Shown piece by piece: positions 8,396-17,879 of a stretch of 51,867 nt of DNA. Source of the DNA: an uncultured Arcanobacterium sp. (GTDB lineage: Bacteria > Actinomycetota > Actinomycetes > Actinomycetales > Actinomycetaceae); contig CAUAGM010000009.1 in assembly GCA_958428545.1 (NCBI GenBank), forward strand, positions 1 to 51,867. Direction: 5' to 3'. Both the position numbers and the translations under genes were made by a program. Position 1 is the first letter of the stretch. The number at the start of each line of letters is the position of its first letter. The notes under the pieces are model-generated. The model worked only from the letters and a program-made list of their open reading frames with translations, ran no database searches and was not told the origin of the DNA.

Positions 8396-9523
8396 TCAGC
8401 TCGTGACGCAGCGAATCTCTTGCAGCATTGACTGATAAAAATCTTTCATCGCTGGAGCGTGCGGCACACTCATATCAGCGCCGTGATACATACCTTCAAC
8501 TGCGTAAAAAGTGGTTCGCACTCCAGCACTCTGCAAGCACTGCGCATATCTCTTATTTTCTTCAAAAAATAAATCAAGGTTTCCGCAGCCTATCCATGCT
8601 GGCGCCAAATCACCCCATTCACCGCTTTCTCCTCTCTGGGCAGGAATTGCATATCGTGAAATCGCCAGATCGCGCACATTACCCATACCCTGCAAATACG
8701 ATCTCCAGCCAAAGCGATTTGCTGACGGCGTCCACACAAAATCACCACGCCCAGCAGACGTGTATCTGCCCGTGCGTGAATCGAGCATAGGGTAAACAAG
8801 AGCTTGGTAAGCCACAGGAATACCCACATCGGCAGCAAGCTGTGCAACTGCAGCAGCTAACCCTCCGCCGGCACTTACTCCTGAAACAATCAGCGGCACG
8901 CTGTGCATTTTCGCAATTGTGAAAGCATACAGCAAGGCGAGAGAGCAGTCGATAAAAGCATGCGGAAAAGGGAAATCTGGAGCGCATCTATATTCGCCGC
9001 TCACAACCAAACAGTTCGTATCTTTTGCCAGCTGCCCGCAATATCGATCCGAATTGGAATAGGATCCAGAAATCAGCCCACCGCCGTGAAACCACACAAT
9101 CACACCATCAATTGCACCGCTAGCTAAATTTTTATGTGTGCTTTCATTAGCGCAAGGAACATAATTCCGCACATGAATTGCATCAAACATGGATCGAACA
9201 GGCTCGCATATATCCCAGTATTTTTGAAGCAGAAGAGTTTCATTTTTGATATGAAGCGAAGAAAAGGTGACGACAGATTCACTAACAGCCACTCCAGGCG
9301 GAAGCGGTGTTGGGCGCGAAAAAAGATTCGATATCAGCCTCGTTTTTAAGCGGTTTGTGGCAGATAAGGGAAAGAATAAGCGAGGCGATCTAAGCTCAGG
9401 GCGCACAGCTTCAAAAGCTTGAATTTTGCGAAAAAGCTTCACACCAGCGAAGGCGGCAGATGCGCATACCGTAGCTGAACATAAAAATTTCTGAGCAGAT
9501 AGACCCGATGTATGCCATGCCAT
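8396..9523 (-). CDS. Alpha/beta hydrolase, hormone-sensitive-lipase-like esterase
   Basis: Probable carboxylesterase or sugar deacetylase of about 375 residues. Motifs: oxyanion hole HGGG (VIVWFHGGGLISG), nucleophile elbow GVSAGGG, an aspartate in GNLDLFFEEN and a histidine in EGMYHGAD, in the right order. The N-terminal ~90 residues precede the core and include a hydrophobic stretch (SATVCASAAFAGV). Start at ATG 9523 after GGGGT is my choice; an upstream GTG at 9580 is in frame. It converges on the GntR gene with two bases between stops. Its promoter region carries a small dyad resembling the centre of the GntR palindrome, so it may belong to the same regulon. Confidence 0.82.
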   Translation of the reverse strand: MAWHTSGLSAQKFLCSATVCASAAFAGVKLFRKIQAFEAVRPELRSPRLFFPLSATNRLKTRLISNLFSRPTPLPPGVAVSESVVTFSSLHIKNETLLLQKYWDICEPVRSMFDAIHVRNYVPCANESTHKNLASGAIDGVIVWFHGGGLISGSYSNSDRYCGQLAKDTNCLVVSGEYRCAPDFPFPHAFIDCSLALLYAFTIAKMHSVPLIVSGVSAGGGLAAAVAQLAADVGIPVAYQALVYPMLDSRTGRYTSAGRGDFVWTPSANRFGWRSYLQGMGNVRDLAISRYAIPAQRGESGEWGDLAPAWIGCGNLDLFFEENKRYAQCLQSAGVRTTFYAVEGMYHGADMSVPHAPAMKDFYQSMLQEIRCVTS

Positions 9524-9550
9524 ACGATACCCCGCAACTTCACGTAAAAT

Positions 9551-9567
9551 CAGACGTCCGATGTCTA
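9551..9567. promoter_or_regulatory. Small dyad upstream of the esterase, similar to the GntR palindrome core
   Basis: AGACGTCCGATGTCT (9552-9566) is an imperfect inverted repeat, and TCAGACGTC matches the middle of the 7562-7611 palindrome. It lies 29-44 bases upstream of the chosen esterase start. Shared control by the GntR regulator is an inference from this similarity. Confidence 0.35.
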
Positions 9568-9580
9568 CCCAGATTAGCAC

Positions 9581-9846
9581 TTCAGCTTCACATCTTCAAT
9601 GATGTTTTTCTTAGACCGCACCGAAAACTAAGAATACATCCTTACACTGTAAAGCTTTTCTACATTCTATATATGTGCGAGCATTCCTTCTCATTGAAAA
9701 CACACCAATAGAGAGGGATAGATGGAATCGTGCTGCCCTCTCACATCGGAGGAGATACTCGCTTTACAAAATTCTACACACCCAAGCTCTATAGCCATCT
9801 CTCTCGCACGAAGAAATATCAGAAAAAAAAGGGGATAAAACACCAA
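9581..9846. other. Non-coding stretch between the esterase and the rpsA terminator
   Basis: I see no convincing gene here; the open frames lack start signals and family features. It must contain the esterase promoter and, near 9829-9840, the A-rich strand that reads as a T-rich tail for the rpsA terminator. Confidence 0.5.
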
Positions 9847-9880
9847 GTGTGGGCTGATACATATTCGTATCAGCCCACAC
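9847..9880 (-). terminator. Rho-independent terminator of rpsA
   Basis: A perfect 14-bp stem (GTGTGGGCTGATAC and its complement) with a six-base loop lies 32 bases after the rpsA stop. On the minus strand it is followed by TTGGTGTTTT and then a longer T run near 9835. Confidence 0.8.
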
Positions 9881-9911
9881 CACGAAAAAATCTACTAACT
9901 AAGATCTACTC

Positions 9912-11393
9912 TCAGTTACCAGTAAGCTGCTCACGCAAAGCCGCAAGAGCTTCGTCACCAGCAAGAGCGCCAGAAGCATCCACACCAGAAGAATAGTTGC
10001 TCGGCACTTCTGCTTCAGAACTGGAGCTACTCGCCACGACCTGCTCAGCCGCAGCAGCTTCAGCATCAGCCTCGAGAGCTGCTGCAACCTGCTTGCGATG
10101 TGCCTGCCAACGCTCTTCAGCAGCTGCATATTCGGCTTCCCAAGCAGCTTGGTTAGCTTCGTACCCTTCCATCCACTCATTGGTTTCTGGATCGAAGCCT
10201 TCTGGGTACTTGTAGTTGCCCTCTTCGTCGTATTCAGCCTTCATGCCGTAGAGTGACGGATCGAAATCTTCAGACGTCGGATCCACACCCTCGTTTGCCT
10301 GCTTGAGGGAAAGAGAAATGCGGCGGCGGTCAAGATCAATATCGATCACCTTCACAAATGCGTCGTCACCAACGTGTACAACCTGCTCTGGCGAGTCAAT
10401 ATGACGCATAGCAAGCTCCGAAATATGAACCAAGCCCTCGATACCGTCTTCCACACGCACAAACGCACCGAACGGAACGATCTTCGTCACCTTACCAGGC
10501 ACAACCTGCCCGATAGCATGCTGACGAGCAAAGGTCTGCCACGGATCTTCCTGAGTTGCCTTGAGAGAGAGTGAAACACGCTCACGATCCATATCAACAT
10601 CAAGAACTTCCACAGTCACGTGCTGACCAACTTCAACAACCTCAGATGGGTGATCGATATGTTTCCATGAAAGCTCAGAAACGTGAACGAGACCATCCAC
10701 GCCACCAAGATCAACGAAAGCACCGAAGTTGACGATCGAGGAGATGACGCCTTCGCGTACCTGACCTTTGAGGAGTGCACCAAGGAAGGTAGTGCGTACT
10801 TCACTCTGGGTCTGCTCAAGCCATGCACGGCGGCTGAGCACCACATTGTTGCGATTCTTATCAAGCTCAATAATCTTGGATTCAAGCTGCTGCCCAATAT
10901 ATGGCTGCAGATCACGCACACGACGCATCTCTACGAGAGAAGCTGGGAGGAAGCCGCGCAGACCGATATCAACAATCAAGCCGCCCTTCACAACTTCAAT
11001 CACAGTACCGGTGACGACGCCATCGGCTTCCTTGACTTTCTCAATTTCAGCCCATGCACGCTCATACTGTGCACGCTTCTTCGAAAGCATAAGACGACCG
11101 TCTTTATCTTCCTTTTGCGTGACGAGAGCTTCAACATGGTCACCAACTTTTACGACCTCATCTGGATCGACGTCGTGCTTGATGGAGAGTTCTTTCGAAG
11201 GAATAACACCTTCGGTCTTGTAGCCAATGTCGAGGAGAACTTCGTCTCGATCGACTTTCACTACGATGCCTTCGACGATGTCTCCATCATTGAAGTACTT
11301 AATGGTTTTGTCTACAGCTGCGAGGATTTCTTCTTCGCCGCCAATATCATTTACTGCGACCTCCGGATAGGAGGAGGATTTAATCTCGGACAT
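9912..11393 (-). CDS. rpsA: 30S ribosomal protein S1
   Basis: RNA-binding ribosomal protein that helps mRNA load on the 30S subunit. About 493 residues with four S1 (OB-fold) repeats starting near GDIVEGIVVKV, GVVTGTVIEVV, GQVREGVISSI and GQVVPGKVTKI; the last two have the canonical FGAFV and GLVH(V/I)SEL. The C-terminal ~100 residues form an acidic, Ala/Ser-rich tail, as in other actinobacteria. Start at ATG 11393 (MSEIKSSS); GGAG lies 11 bases upstream. The polA - rpsA - coaE order is conserved, except for the inserted cassette after rpsA. Confidence 0.96.
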   Translation of the reverse strand: MSEIKSSSYPEVAVNDIGGEEEILAAVDKTIKYFNDGDIVEGIVVKVDRDEVLLDIGYKTEGVIPSKELSIKHDVDPDEVVKVGDHVEALVTQKEDKDGRLMLSKKRAQYERAWAEIEKVKEADGVVTGTVIEVVKGGLIVDIGLRGFLPASLVEMRRVRDLQPYIGQQLESKIIELDKNRNNVVLSRRAWLEQTQSEVRTTFLGALLKGQVREGVISSIVNFGAFVDLGGVDGLVHVSELSWKHIDHPSEVVEVGQHVTVEVLDVDMDRERVSLSLKATQEDPWQTFARQHAIGQVVPGKVTKIVPFGAFVRVEDGIEGLVHISELAMRHIDSPEQVVHVGDDAFVKVIDIDLDRRRISLSLKQANEGVDPTSEDFDPSLYGMKAEYDEEGNYKYPEGFDPETNEWMEGYEANQAAWEAEYAAAEERWQAHRKQVAAALEADAEAAAAEQVVASSSSSEAEVPSNYSSGVDASGALAGDEALAALREQLTGN

Positions 11394-11695
11394 AGAGTTG
11401 GTGACTCCGTTACGGATAAAACTAGTTCTTACATGGACATGCGTATAGAGATTCCTCCCTACACACAAACACCAACTTTACGGCGTTAATGCACAGCAAA
11501 TCAAGCTCATCAACCGAGACGGACGTTACACCCGATTCAAAGAAATATGCGTGCCCAGTTTTGAAAATATCCACAAATACATATCAACCTTTGGAAGCAT
11601 GTGCATACATACTCGATTCATTTTAAATTTTAAAACAGTGCCGAAGCAGAGATAGTATATCGAGTTTGCGCATAGCCATCTCTTACCTATTTATA

Positions 11696-14458
11696 TCAGT
11701 GAGCAGCGTCACGCCAATGCCGACCAATCCCAATGCCGACCGTGAGAGGCACACTCAATTCGGGCCATGCTGCTCCCATTTCCTGCTTCACAATCTCTTG
11801 TACACGCTCAGTTTCCTGAGCCGTCACTTCCAATACAAGCTCATCGTGAATCTGCAGAAGTAAGCGCGATTTCAATTGCGCATCGCGAAGTGCACGCTCA
11901 GTATTGACCATAGCAATTTTGATAATATCGGCTGCGCTCCCCTGGATCGGCGCATTGAGTGCCATGCGTTCTGCCGATTCACGCACCTGACGATTTTCAG
12001 AATACAGTTCTTCGAGGTTACGCCGACGCCCCATAAGAGTGGATGTGAAACCGTCACGCCGGGCTTTACTCACGAGACCATCGAGATAACGCTTCACTTT
12101 GCCGAATCGTGAAAAATATCCATCCATCAACGCCTGCGCCTCAGGCACTGAAATTCCAAGCTGCATCGACAACCCATAGGCAGATAAACCATACACTAAA
12201 CCGTAGCTAATAGCTTTAATTCGCGAGCGCTGATCTGGCGTCACCTCATCTTCATGCACCCCCAGCACTCTAGCCGCCACGTACTTATGTAAATCAACTC
12301 CGTGGTTGAACGCATCAATTAACTCGCTATCGCCAGAAAGGTGAGCCATCAGGCGCATTTCAATCTGCGAATAATCGGCCGTCATAATGTAGTCAAAGCC
12401 TTCGCTTGGCACAAATACCTCGCGAATCTGGCGCCCTTCTTCTGTGCGGGCGTGAATGTTTTGAAGATTCGGATCTGTGGAGCTCAAACGCCCAGTTGCC
12501 GCAACAGCTTGCTGATAGGTTGTGTGGATACGCCCGTCATCGCATACGCATTTACTCAGCCCCTCCACGGATTGCAAGAGTTTAATTGCTCCTCGATGCT
12601 GCAGCAAAGCGGAGAGGAATTGCTGCCCACGCACAGCATTATCATCCTCACGCCCAGCGATTTTTACGAGCAGCCCAGCTAAGGCATTCGCATTTGTGGT
12701 GTAGCCAGTTTTCGTCTTCTTCGTTGTCGGCAAACCCAAATCTTCAAATAAAACTTTTTGCAGCTGTTTCGGACTTAATAAATTGAGTGACGGATCCCCC
12801 ACTGCTTCGTGTGCAAGGCGTGCCACCGCAGCAACGGCTGCATCGCACTCTTGCACAAGCTCGGCAAGACGAGAAGAATTTACTGCTATGCCGCGCGATT
12901 CCATTGCAAATAAAGTGTCACATACGTCCAGTTCAAGACGCATGAGTTTTTCGATATTGTTGTATTCCTTGAGTTTCAGAGTAAACGTATCGTGCAGATT
13001 CAGCGCAGCAACAGCTGCCAATCCGAGAGAATAATCAGGAAGAGAAGAATTATCTCCCTCTGCTATGTCAAAATTCAAAGCGGTCTGCTTGTGCGATGTG
13101 TTTGCGGATGGATCGTCAAGCGTCACGCCCAATTCTTCACAAGCAAGATCGTCAATATTATAGTCGTGACGATCAGGATGGAGAATATACGCCTCCAGCT
13201 CGGTATCAGCCTGGACGCCCCCAAGTGATATCTCACGCCCAGCAAGAGCGTGTTTTATAGCTTTTATGCCATGCCCGATTTTCTTTACCTCAGAATCAGC
13301 ACACCACTTCGCAAATTCTGAGCTATCCAACGAATCGATATGAGCTACGATTGCAGATCCATCTTGGGCTGCAATACCTACCGCATCAGCATATCCACTA
13401 CCCGGGTGGGTATCTCCGCTGACCGTAAGCCCATATGGTCCCCGATGAGCAGCAAAAAATGAGGAGAACGTGACCCCGTTTTCACCGCATCTATGCACGT
13501 GAGCCTCACGCACACCAACCAACTGCAGATCCTGTGAACACATATCCGTGTGGGAGTCTTCTCGAATCGGCAGCTCTCGCAGTGCCCGCGAACGCAAAGA
13601 GTTAAAATCTAAGGTGTCAAAAAGAGCGTGCATAGCACCAACGTCAAGCCCTTGCAGCTTGAGCAGATCGAGATTTCTAGCTGCTTCAAGGGGAAGATCG
13701 CGCACGAGCTGATTGATGTGACGGTTGAGTTTCACCTGCTCAGTATGCTCGCGCAGAGCTGCACCCACTTTGCCCGTAAGCTCATCAGCGTGTTCAAAAA
13801 GCGATGTAAGCCCACCATACGTATTTATCCATTTTGCGGCTGTTTTTGCGCCAACACCTGGCACGCCAGGGATATTATCTGCTTTCTCGCCAACAAGTGC
13901 CGCCACATCAGAATAAAGCTCAGGCGGCACACCCGTTTTTTCTTGAATTGCACTCGGAGTCATCTCCAGCATTTCAGAGCGCGGCATAGGATAGAGAAGG
14001 GTGACGGAGGAATTGACGAGTTGGTAGGAATCTTTATCTCCCGAAGCAAGATAGACGCGCATGCCTGCAGCTTCACCTGATGCAGCAAGAGTTGCCACAA
14101 TATCGTCTGCCTCAAAATCTTCATAGGTAAGCCAAGAAACGCCGAGCACATCAAGCACATTTTGAATCGTCTCGATCTGCCCTTTGAACTCTGCAGGCGT
14201 CGGTTTGCGCCCTCCTTTATACTCTGCGTATTCGCGAGTGCGAAAGGTACCGCCAGGAAGGTCAAACGCCACAGCTATATGGCTAGGCTCGTAAGTTTTT
14301 ATGAGGCGCAGCAAGGTATTCGTAAAACCATGCACAGCATTCGTATATTGCCCCGTCTTCGTCACGAAACCATCTGGACGCAAAGCGTAAAAAGCGCGAA
14401 ACGCCATTGAATGCCCGTCAATAAGAAGCAAAGTACGCCGCTCGTCAGTGCCGCTCAT
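11696..14458 (-). CDS. polA: DNA polymerase I
   Basis: Repair and Okazaki-fragment-processing polymerase, 920 residues. The N-terminal 5'-3' exonuclease domain shows LLIDGHSMAFRAFYAL, YEDFEADDI and GEKADNIPGVPGVG. The middle 3'-5' exonuclease-like domain lacks a clear first DxE motif, so proofreading is probably absent, as in many actinobacterial Pol I enzymes. The polymerase domain has motif A (DYSQIEMRLMAHLSGD), motif B (KAISYGLVYGLS) and motif C (IHDELVLEV). AAAGG precedes the ATG at 14458. The direct repeat TATGCTTAG/TATGCTTA lies just upstream. Confidence 0.97.
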   Translation of the reverse strand: MSGTDERRTLLLIDGHSMAFRAFYALRPDGFVTKTGQYTNAVHGFTNTLLRLIKTYEPSHIAVAFDLPGGTFRTREYAEYKGGRKPTPAEFKGQIETIQNVLDVLGVSWLTYEDFEADDIVATLAASGEAAGMRVYLASGDKDSYQLVNSSVTLLYPMPRSEMLEMTPSAIQEKTGVPPELYSDVAALVGEKADNIPGVPGVGAKTAAKWINTYGGLTSLFEHADELTGKVGAALREHTEQVKLNRHINQLVRDLPLEAARNLDLLKLQGLDVGAMHALFDTLDFNSLRSRALRELPIREDSHTDMCSQDLQLVGVREAHVHRCGENGVTFSSFFAAHRGPYGLTVSGDTHPGSGYADAVGIAAQDGSAIVAHIDSLDSSEFAKWCADSEVKKIGHGIKAIKHALAGREISLGGVQADTELEAYILHPDRHDYNIDDLACEELGVTLDDPSANTSHKQTALNFDIAEGDNSSLPDYSLGLAAVAALNLHDTFTLKLKEYNNIEKLMRLELDVCDTLFAMESRGIAVNSSRLAELVQECDAAVAAVARLAHEAVGDPSLNLLSPKQLQKVLFEDLGLPTTKKTKTGYTTNANALAGLLVKIAGREDDNAVRGQQFLSALLQHRGAIKLLQSVEGLSKCVCDDGRIHTTYQQAVAATGRLSSTDPNLQNIHARTEEGRQIREVFVPSEGFDYIMTADYSQIEMRLMAHLSGDSELIDAFNHGVDLHKYVAARVLGVHEDEVTPDQRSRIKAISYGLVYGLSAYGLSMQLGISVPEAQALMDGYFSRFGKVKRYLDGLVSKARRDGFTSTLMGRRRNLEELYSENRQVRESAERMALNAPIQGSAADIIKIAMVNTERALRDAQLKSRLLLQIHDELVLEVTAQETERVQEIVKQEMGAAWPELSVPLTVGIGIGRHWRDAAH

Positions 14459-14500
14459 TGCGTCTACCTTTCGTATGCTTAGTATGCTTAAGAGAAACGA

Positions 14501-15127
14501 TTAGCCTACCTGCTCAATAACGGCTTCAGCTACTTCGCGCATTGTGAGACGGCGATCCATCGAGGTCTTTTGAATCCAGCGGAACGCCTCAGGTTCTGTG
14601 AATCCCATGTTGTCTTGAAGAAGACCTTTGGCTCGATCCACAGCCTTACGGGTCTCAAATTGATCCGTCAGATCGAGAACCTCTTTTTCAAGTGCTGAAA
14701 TTTCCTGGTAACGAGAGATAGCAATCTCAACCGCAGGAATTAAATCCCCTGGTGTAAAAGGCTTCACAACGTATGCCATCGCTCCAGCATCGCGCGCACG
14801 AGCAACCAGATCGCTTTGAGAATAAGCTGTGAGCATGACGATTGCCGTTCGACGCTCGTCCATAATCTTCTGAGCTGCCGCAATTCCATCGATCTCGCCC
14901 GGCATTTTCACATCCATGACGATGAGATCGGGCTCCAACTCACGCGCTTTAAGTACTGCTTCATCTCCGCTCGCACCTTCGCCCACAATCGTAAAGCCTG
15001 CGTCTTCGAGAATTTCCACAATATCGAGACGAATTAAAGCTTCGTCTTCTACCACAAGAGTACGCACTTTAGAATGATCTGACGCATCGGGGATACGTGA
15101 TGGTTGAATAGCTGTTTTCTCGCTCAC
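14501..15127 (-). CDS. pdtaR: ANTAR-domain response regulator (PdtaR-like)
   Basis: Two-component response regulator that acts on RNA, not DNA: an N-terminal receiver domain (acidic pocket VEDE, phosphoacceptor in DLIVMDVKMPG, T in VMLTAYS, K in YVVKPF) joined to a C-terminal ANTAR domain (RKAVDRAKGLLQDNMGFTEPEAFRWIQ). ANTAR proteins bind paired hexaloop hairpins to prevent transcription termination. 208 residues, GTG start with AAAGGAG upstream. Its place between pyk and polA matches Rv1626 and its actinobacterial orthologues; the partner kinase is not in the window. Confidence 0.92.
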   Translation of the reverse strand: MSEKTAIQPSRIPDASDHSKVRTLVVEDEALIRLDIVEILEDAGFTIVGEGASGDEAVLKARELEPDLIVMDVKMPGEIDGIAAAQKIMDERRTAIVMLTAYSQSDLVARARDAGAMAYVVKPFTPGDLIPAVEIAISRYQEISALEKEVLDLTDQFETRKAVDRAKGLLQDNMGFTEPEAFRWIQKTSMDRRLTMREVAEAVIEQVG

Positions 15128-15271
15128 CTTACAGCTCCTTTACTAGTGAGACATAAGCCAGATATACACAATGATAAACCCAAAATGATCTGAATTAAGT
15201 GTACAACGTCAAAGCTCTTTGCTCTTTGCATGCACAACGCATATTCGCACAAAACACATATGCCGCCACGC

Positions 15272-15304
15272 ATGTATTCATATACACAACATACATGAAT
15301 ACAT
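15272..15304 (-). repeat. 10-bp inverted repeat between pyk and pdtaR
   Basis: ATGTATTCAT (15272-15281) and its complement (15295-15304) flank 13 bases, 18 bases after the pyk stop. No clear T run follows, so it is either a weak pyk terminator or an RNA structure in the pyk-pdtaR spacer. Confidence 0.45.
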
Positions 15305-15321
15305 ACAATCAGCTATTCCTC

Positions 15322-16746
15322 TTAAAGCTTTGAGTACAACTCTCCCATTTTGTGAATGCGAATCGTATTTGTGGAACCAACTTTTCCTGCTGGCATACCG
15401 CAAATAATGACGACGCGGTCGCCGTTGATTGCCAGCTCATGCGTGAGCAAGAGTTCATCAACTTGATCCACCATATCGTCTGTGTGCTCAACCTGTCCGC
15501 ATAGCACAGTACGCACACCCCATACTAGAGCGAGTCTCTGGCGCACCTCAGGATCGGGAGTAAAGACGATCAGAGGAATCCTTGGACGTAAACGTGCCAT
15601 TCGCCGAGCCGTCTGCCCAGATTGTGTAAAGACCGTCAAATATTTCACGCCTAATGATTCACCGATATCCATTGCTGCGCGAGTTATCACCCCATTGCGA
15701 GTACGATGCAGAGAAGAAATTTTCGGAATAGTTTCCAAACCATGCTCTTCTGTGTATTCGATAATTGACGCCATCGTCTCCACGCACTTCACAGGATAGG
15801 TACCGACACTCGTCTCACCTGAAAGCATAACGGCATCAGCACCGTCGAGAATAGCATTCGCACAGTCGCTCGTCTCCGCACGAGTCGGCGTCGGCGCGTT
15901 AATCATAGAATCAAGCACCTGAGTCGCCACAATGACTGGTTTGGAATGACGACGAGCTACATCGATAGCGTGTTTTTGTACAATAGGCACTTGCTGCAAC
16001 GGCAATTCCACGCCAAGATCGCCGCGAGCTACCATAATTCCGTCGAACATATCGACGATTTCTTCAAGAACCGTCACCGCTTGAGGCTTTTCGATTTTTG
16101 CAATCACAGGAACCGTGCGTCCAACGGTATCCATAACCTCATGTACATCTCGCGCGTCGTCTGGAGATCGCACGAAGCTCAATGCGACGAGATCGCAACC
16201 ATAATTCAAGCCCCATTCCAGATCTTCACGGTCTTTTTCAGAAAGAGCAGGCACACTCACTGCAACACCAGGAAGATTGACGCCTTTATGATCGCTCACC
16301 ATACCGCCAATCACAACTTCTGTTGTGACTCTTGGACCATCAACACTAACAACACGCACCTGTACTTTGCCGTCGTCAATCAAAATAATATCGCCAGGGC
16401 GAGCATCTTGCGGCAACTCTTTATGCGTCGTGCTGACGAGCTCTTTTGTGCCTGGCACATCTTGCGTTGTAATCGTAAAGATATCCCCGGGGTTAAGCAT
16501 CTGAGGTCCATCTGCAAACGTGCCCAAACGAATCTTTGGCCCTTGCAGATCGACTAGCACAGCAACTGGCTCTCCAAGTTCGCGAGATGCTTCGCGCACC
16601 CAATCAATTCGCTGTTCGTGCTCCTCATGCGAACCATGAGAAGCATTGATGCGCGCCACGTTCATACCAGCACGCACAAGTTCGACAATCAACTCCTTGC
16701 TTCCTACCGCAGGACCAAGAGTACATACAATTTTCGCTCTACGCAT
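15322..16746 (-). CDS. pyk: Pyruvate kinase
   Basis: Final ATP-forming step of glycolysis (phosphoenolpyruvate + ADP to pyruvate + ATP). 474 residues: begins RRAKIVCTLGPA; the active site region has IAKIEKPQAV with the catalytic Lys and metal ligands, MVARGDLGVELP, and the C-terminal regulatory domain ends KMGELYSKL. The ATG lies six bases after TAGACT, so it probably has its own leaderless promoter although lgt ends only four bases upstream. Confidence 0.97.
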   Translation of the reverse strand: MRRAKIVCTLGPAVGSKELIVELVRAGMNVARINASHGSHEEHEQRIDWVREASRELGEPVAVLVDLQGPKIRLGTFADGPQMLNPGDIFTITTQDVPGTKELVSTTHKELPQDARPGDIILIDDGKVQVRVVSVDGPRVTTEVVIGGMVSDHKGVNLPGVAVSVPALSEKDREDLEWGLNYGCDLVALSFVRSPDDARDVHEVMDTVGRTVPVIAKIEKPQAVTVLEEIVDMFDGIMVARGDLGVELPLQQVPIVQKHAIDVARRHSKPVIVATQVLDSMINAPTPTRAETSDCANAILDGADAVMLSGETSVGTYPVKCVETMASIIEYTEEHGLETIPKISSLHRTRNGVITRAAMDIGESLGVKYLTVFTQSGQTARRMARLRPRIPLIVFTPDPEVRQRLALVWGVRTVLCGQVEHTDDMVDQVDELLLTHELAINGDRVVIICGMPAGKVGSTNTIRIHKMGELYSKL

Positions 16747-16758
16747 GGTCTTAGTCTA
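16747..16758 (-). promoter_or_regulatory. -10 hexamer for leaderless pyk transcript
   Basis: TAGACT (16753-16758) followed by exactly six bases and the pyk ATG, with no Shine-Dalgarno between. The same TAnnnT-N6-start layout recurs at several other genes in this window. Confidence 0.6.
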
Positions 16759-17767
16759 TCTCAGCCCTTGGCTGCTCTGGGAGTGATGAAGCAGACAAAT
16801 CTTCTGGCGCGATATTCTTCACAGCGTCAAGCTTAGATTCGCTGCTGTGCCCACAGCTATCTGCTGAGCTGTTTAATTGCCGCTGTAAAGGATTACGAAG
16901 CTCGCACTGCGAAACATCTTTTTCTTCGCACATATACACATCCGCAAGCTCAGGGTGACTCTTGAGAAGTTTTGAAAGGAAAATCAATGCAATCACTCCC
17001 ACAATGCAAACGATCAGTGCAGCCCACGAATTGAAACGCAAACCACCAAAACTATGAGCATAATCTGTGCGAATCATTTCAATCCAAAAGCGGCCAAAGC
17101 CATACAACACAAAATAGCCTGCCATCACTTGCCCGCCTCGAAGTTTCATCTTCTTTTCAGCAATGATGAGCACACCAGCAGCGCAGAGATTCCAGAGCTG
17201 TTCGTAGAGAAAAGTTGGGTGAAAGAGCGTTCCCGCTGCTTCGCCTGCTGGCAGGTGAGCTTCATCAACTTCTAATCCCCACGGCAAAGTTGTGGGAGTG
17301 CCAAAAAGCTCTTGATTGAAATAATTACCGAAACGCCCGATAGCCTGTGCAATCAGCAACGCAGGGGCAAGGGCATCAACAAATGGCCCGAAGCGCAGAG
17401 CGCGTCGCCGTAAAGCGATATAGATACCGATTGCTCCGCCGATTAAACCGCCGATAATTGCAAGACCGCCCTCCCATATTTTTAACACATCGATGATGTG
17501 CCCCTTCGGCCCGAAATAAGCATCTGGTGTGGAAATCACGTAATAAATACGCGCACCAAGTATCCCGAAGAGCACAGCCCATAGGCTCACGTCTGTTGCG
17601 GTTTCTTGTGCACCGCCTTTCGCTCGGTAACGACGCTCAAGAATAAGCACGGCAACAATAATTCCTGTGAGGATCGCCAGAGCGTATGCGTGAATTGTGA
17701 AAGGCCCGATATGCCATACAACTGGATATCGCGGTGCAGGAATCGCGTTTATAATATTTACCATCAT
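16751..17767 (-). CDS. lgt: Prolipoprotein diacylglyceryl transferase
   Basis: Membrane enzyme that attaches diacylglycerol to the lipobox cysteine of lipoproteins, such as the two sugar-binding proteins in this window. About 338 residues, seven predicted membrane segments. The family signature GRFGNYFNQELFG is present, with HPTFLYEQLWN and the Arg in YGFGRFWIEMIR. The last ~60 residues are a hydrophilic tail with little conservation expected. GGGAGA precedes the start; tandem ATGs at 17767 and 17764. Ends four bases before pyk. Confidence 0.95.
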   Translation of the reverse strand: MMVNIINAIPAPRYPVVWHIGPFTIHAYALAILTGIIVAVLILERRYRAKGGAQETATDVSLWAVLFGILGARIYYVISTPDAYFGPKGHIIDVLKIWEGGLAIIGGLIGGAIGIYIALRRRALRFGPFVDALAPALLIAQAIGRFGNYFNQELFGTPTTLPWGLEVDEAHLPAGEAAGTLFHPTFLYEQLWNLCAAGVLIIAEKKMKLRGGQVMAGYFVLYGFGRFWIEMIRTDYAHSFGGLRFNSWAALIVCIVGVIALIFLSKLLKSHPELADVYMCEEKDVSQCELRNPLQRQLNSSADSCGHSSESKLDAVKNIAPEDLSASSLPEQPRAEID

Positions 17768-17879
17768 CTTTTAATCTCCCGTCTCCTGCATTATGCGATC
17801 ACATATCGCACGATCGTCTAATATCATCTGTTCTTCTCCTCACTGCCAGGGCGAATCGTGCCGCATCTACGCAACAAGC

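Noticed and set aside
10683..11489. 268-codon open frame on the plus strand
   Set aside because: Antisense to rpsA with its four S1 repeats; composition is that of a shadow frame.
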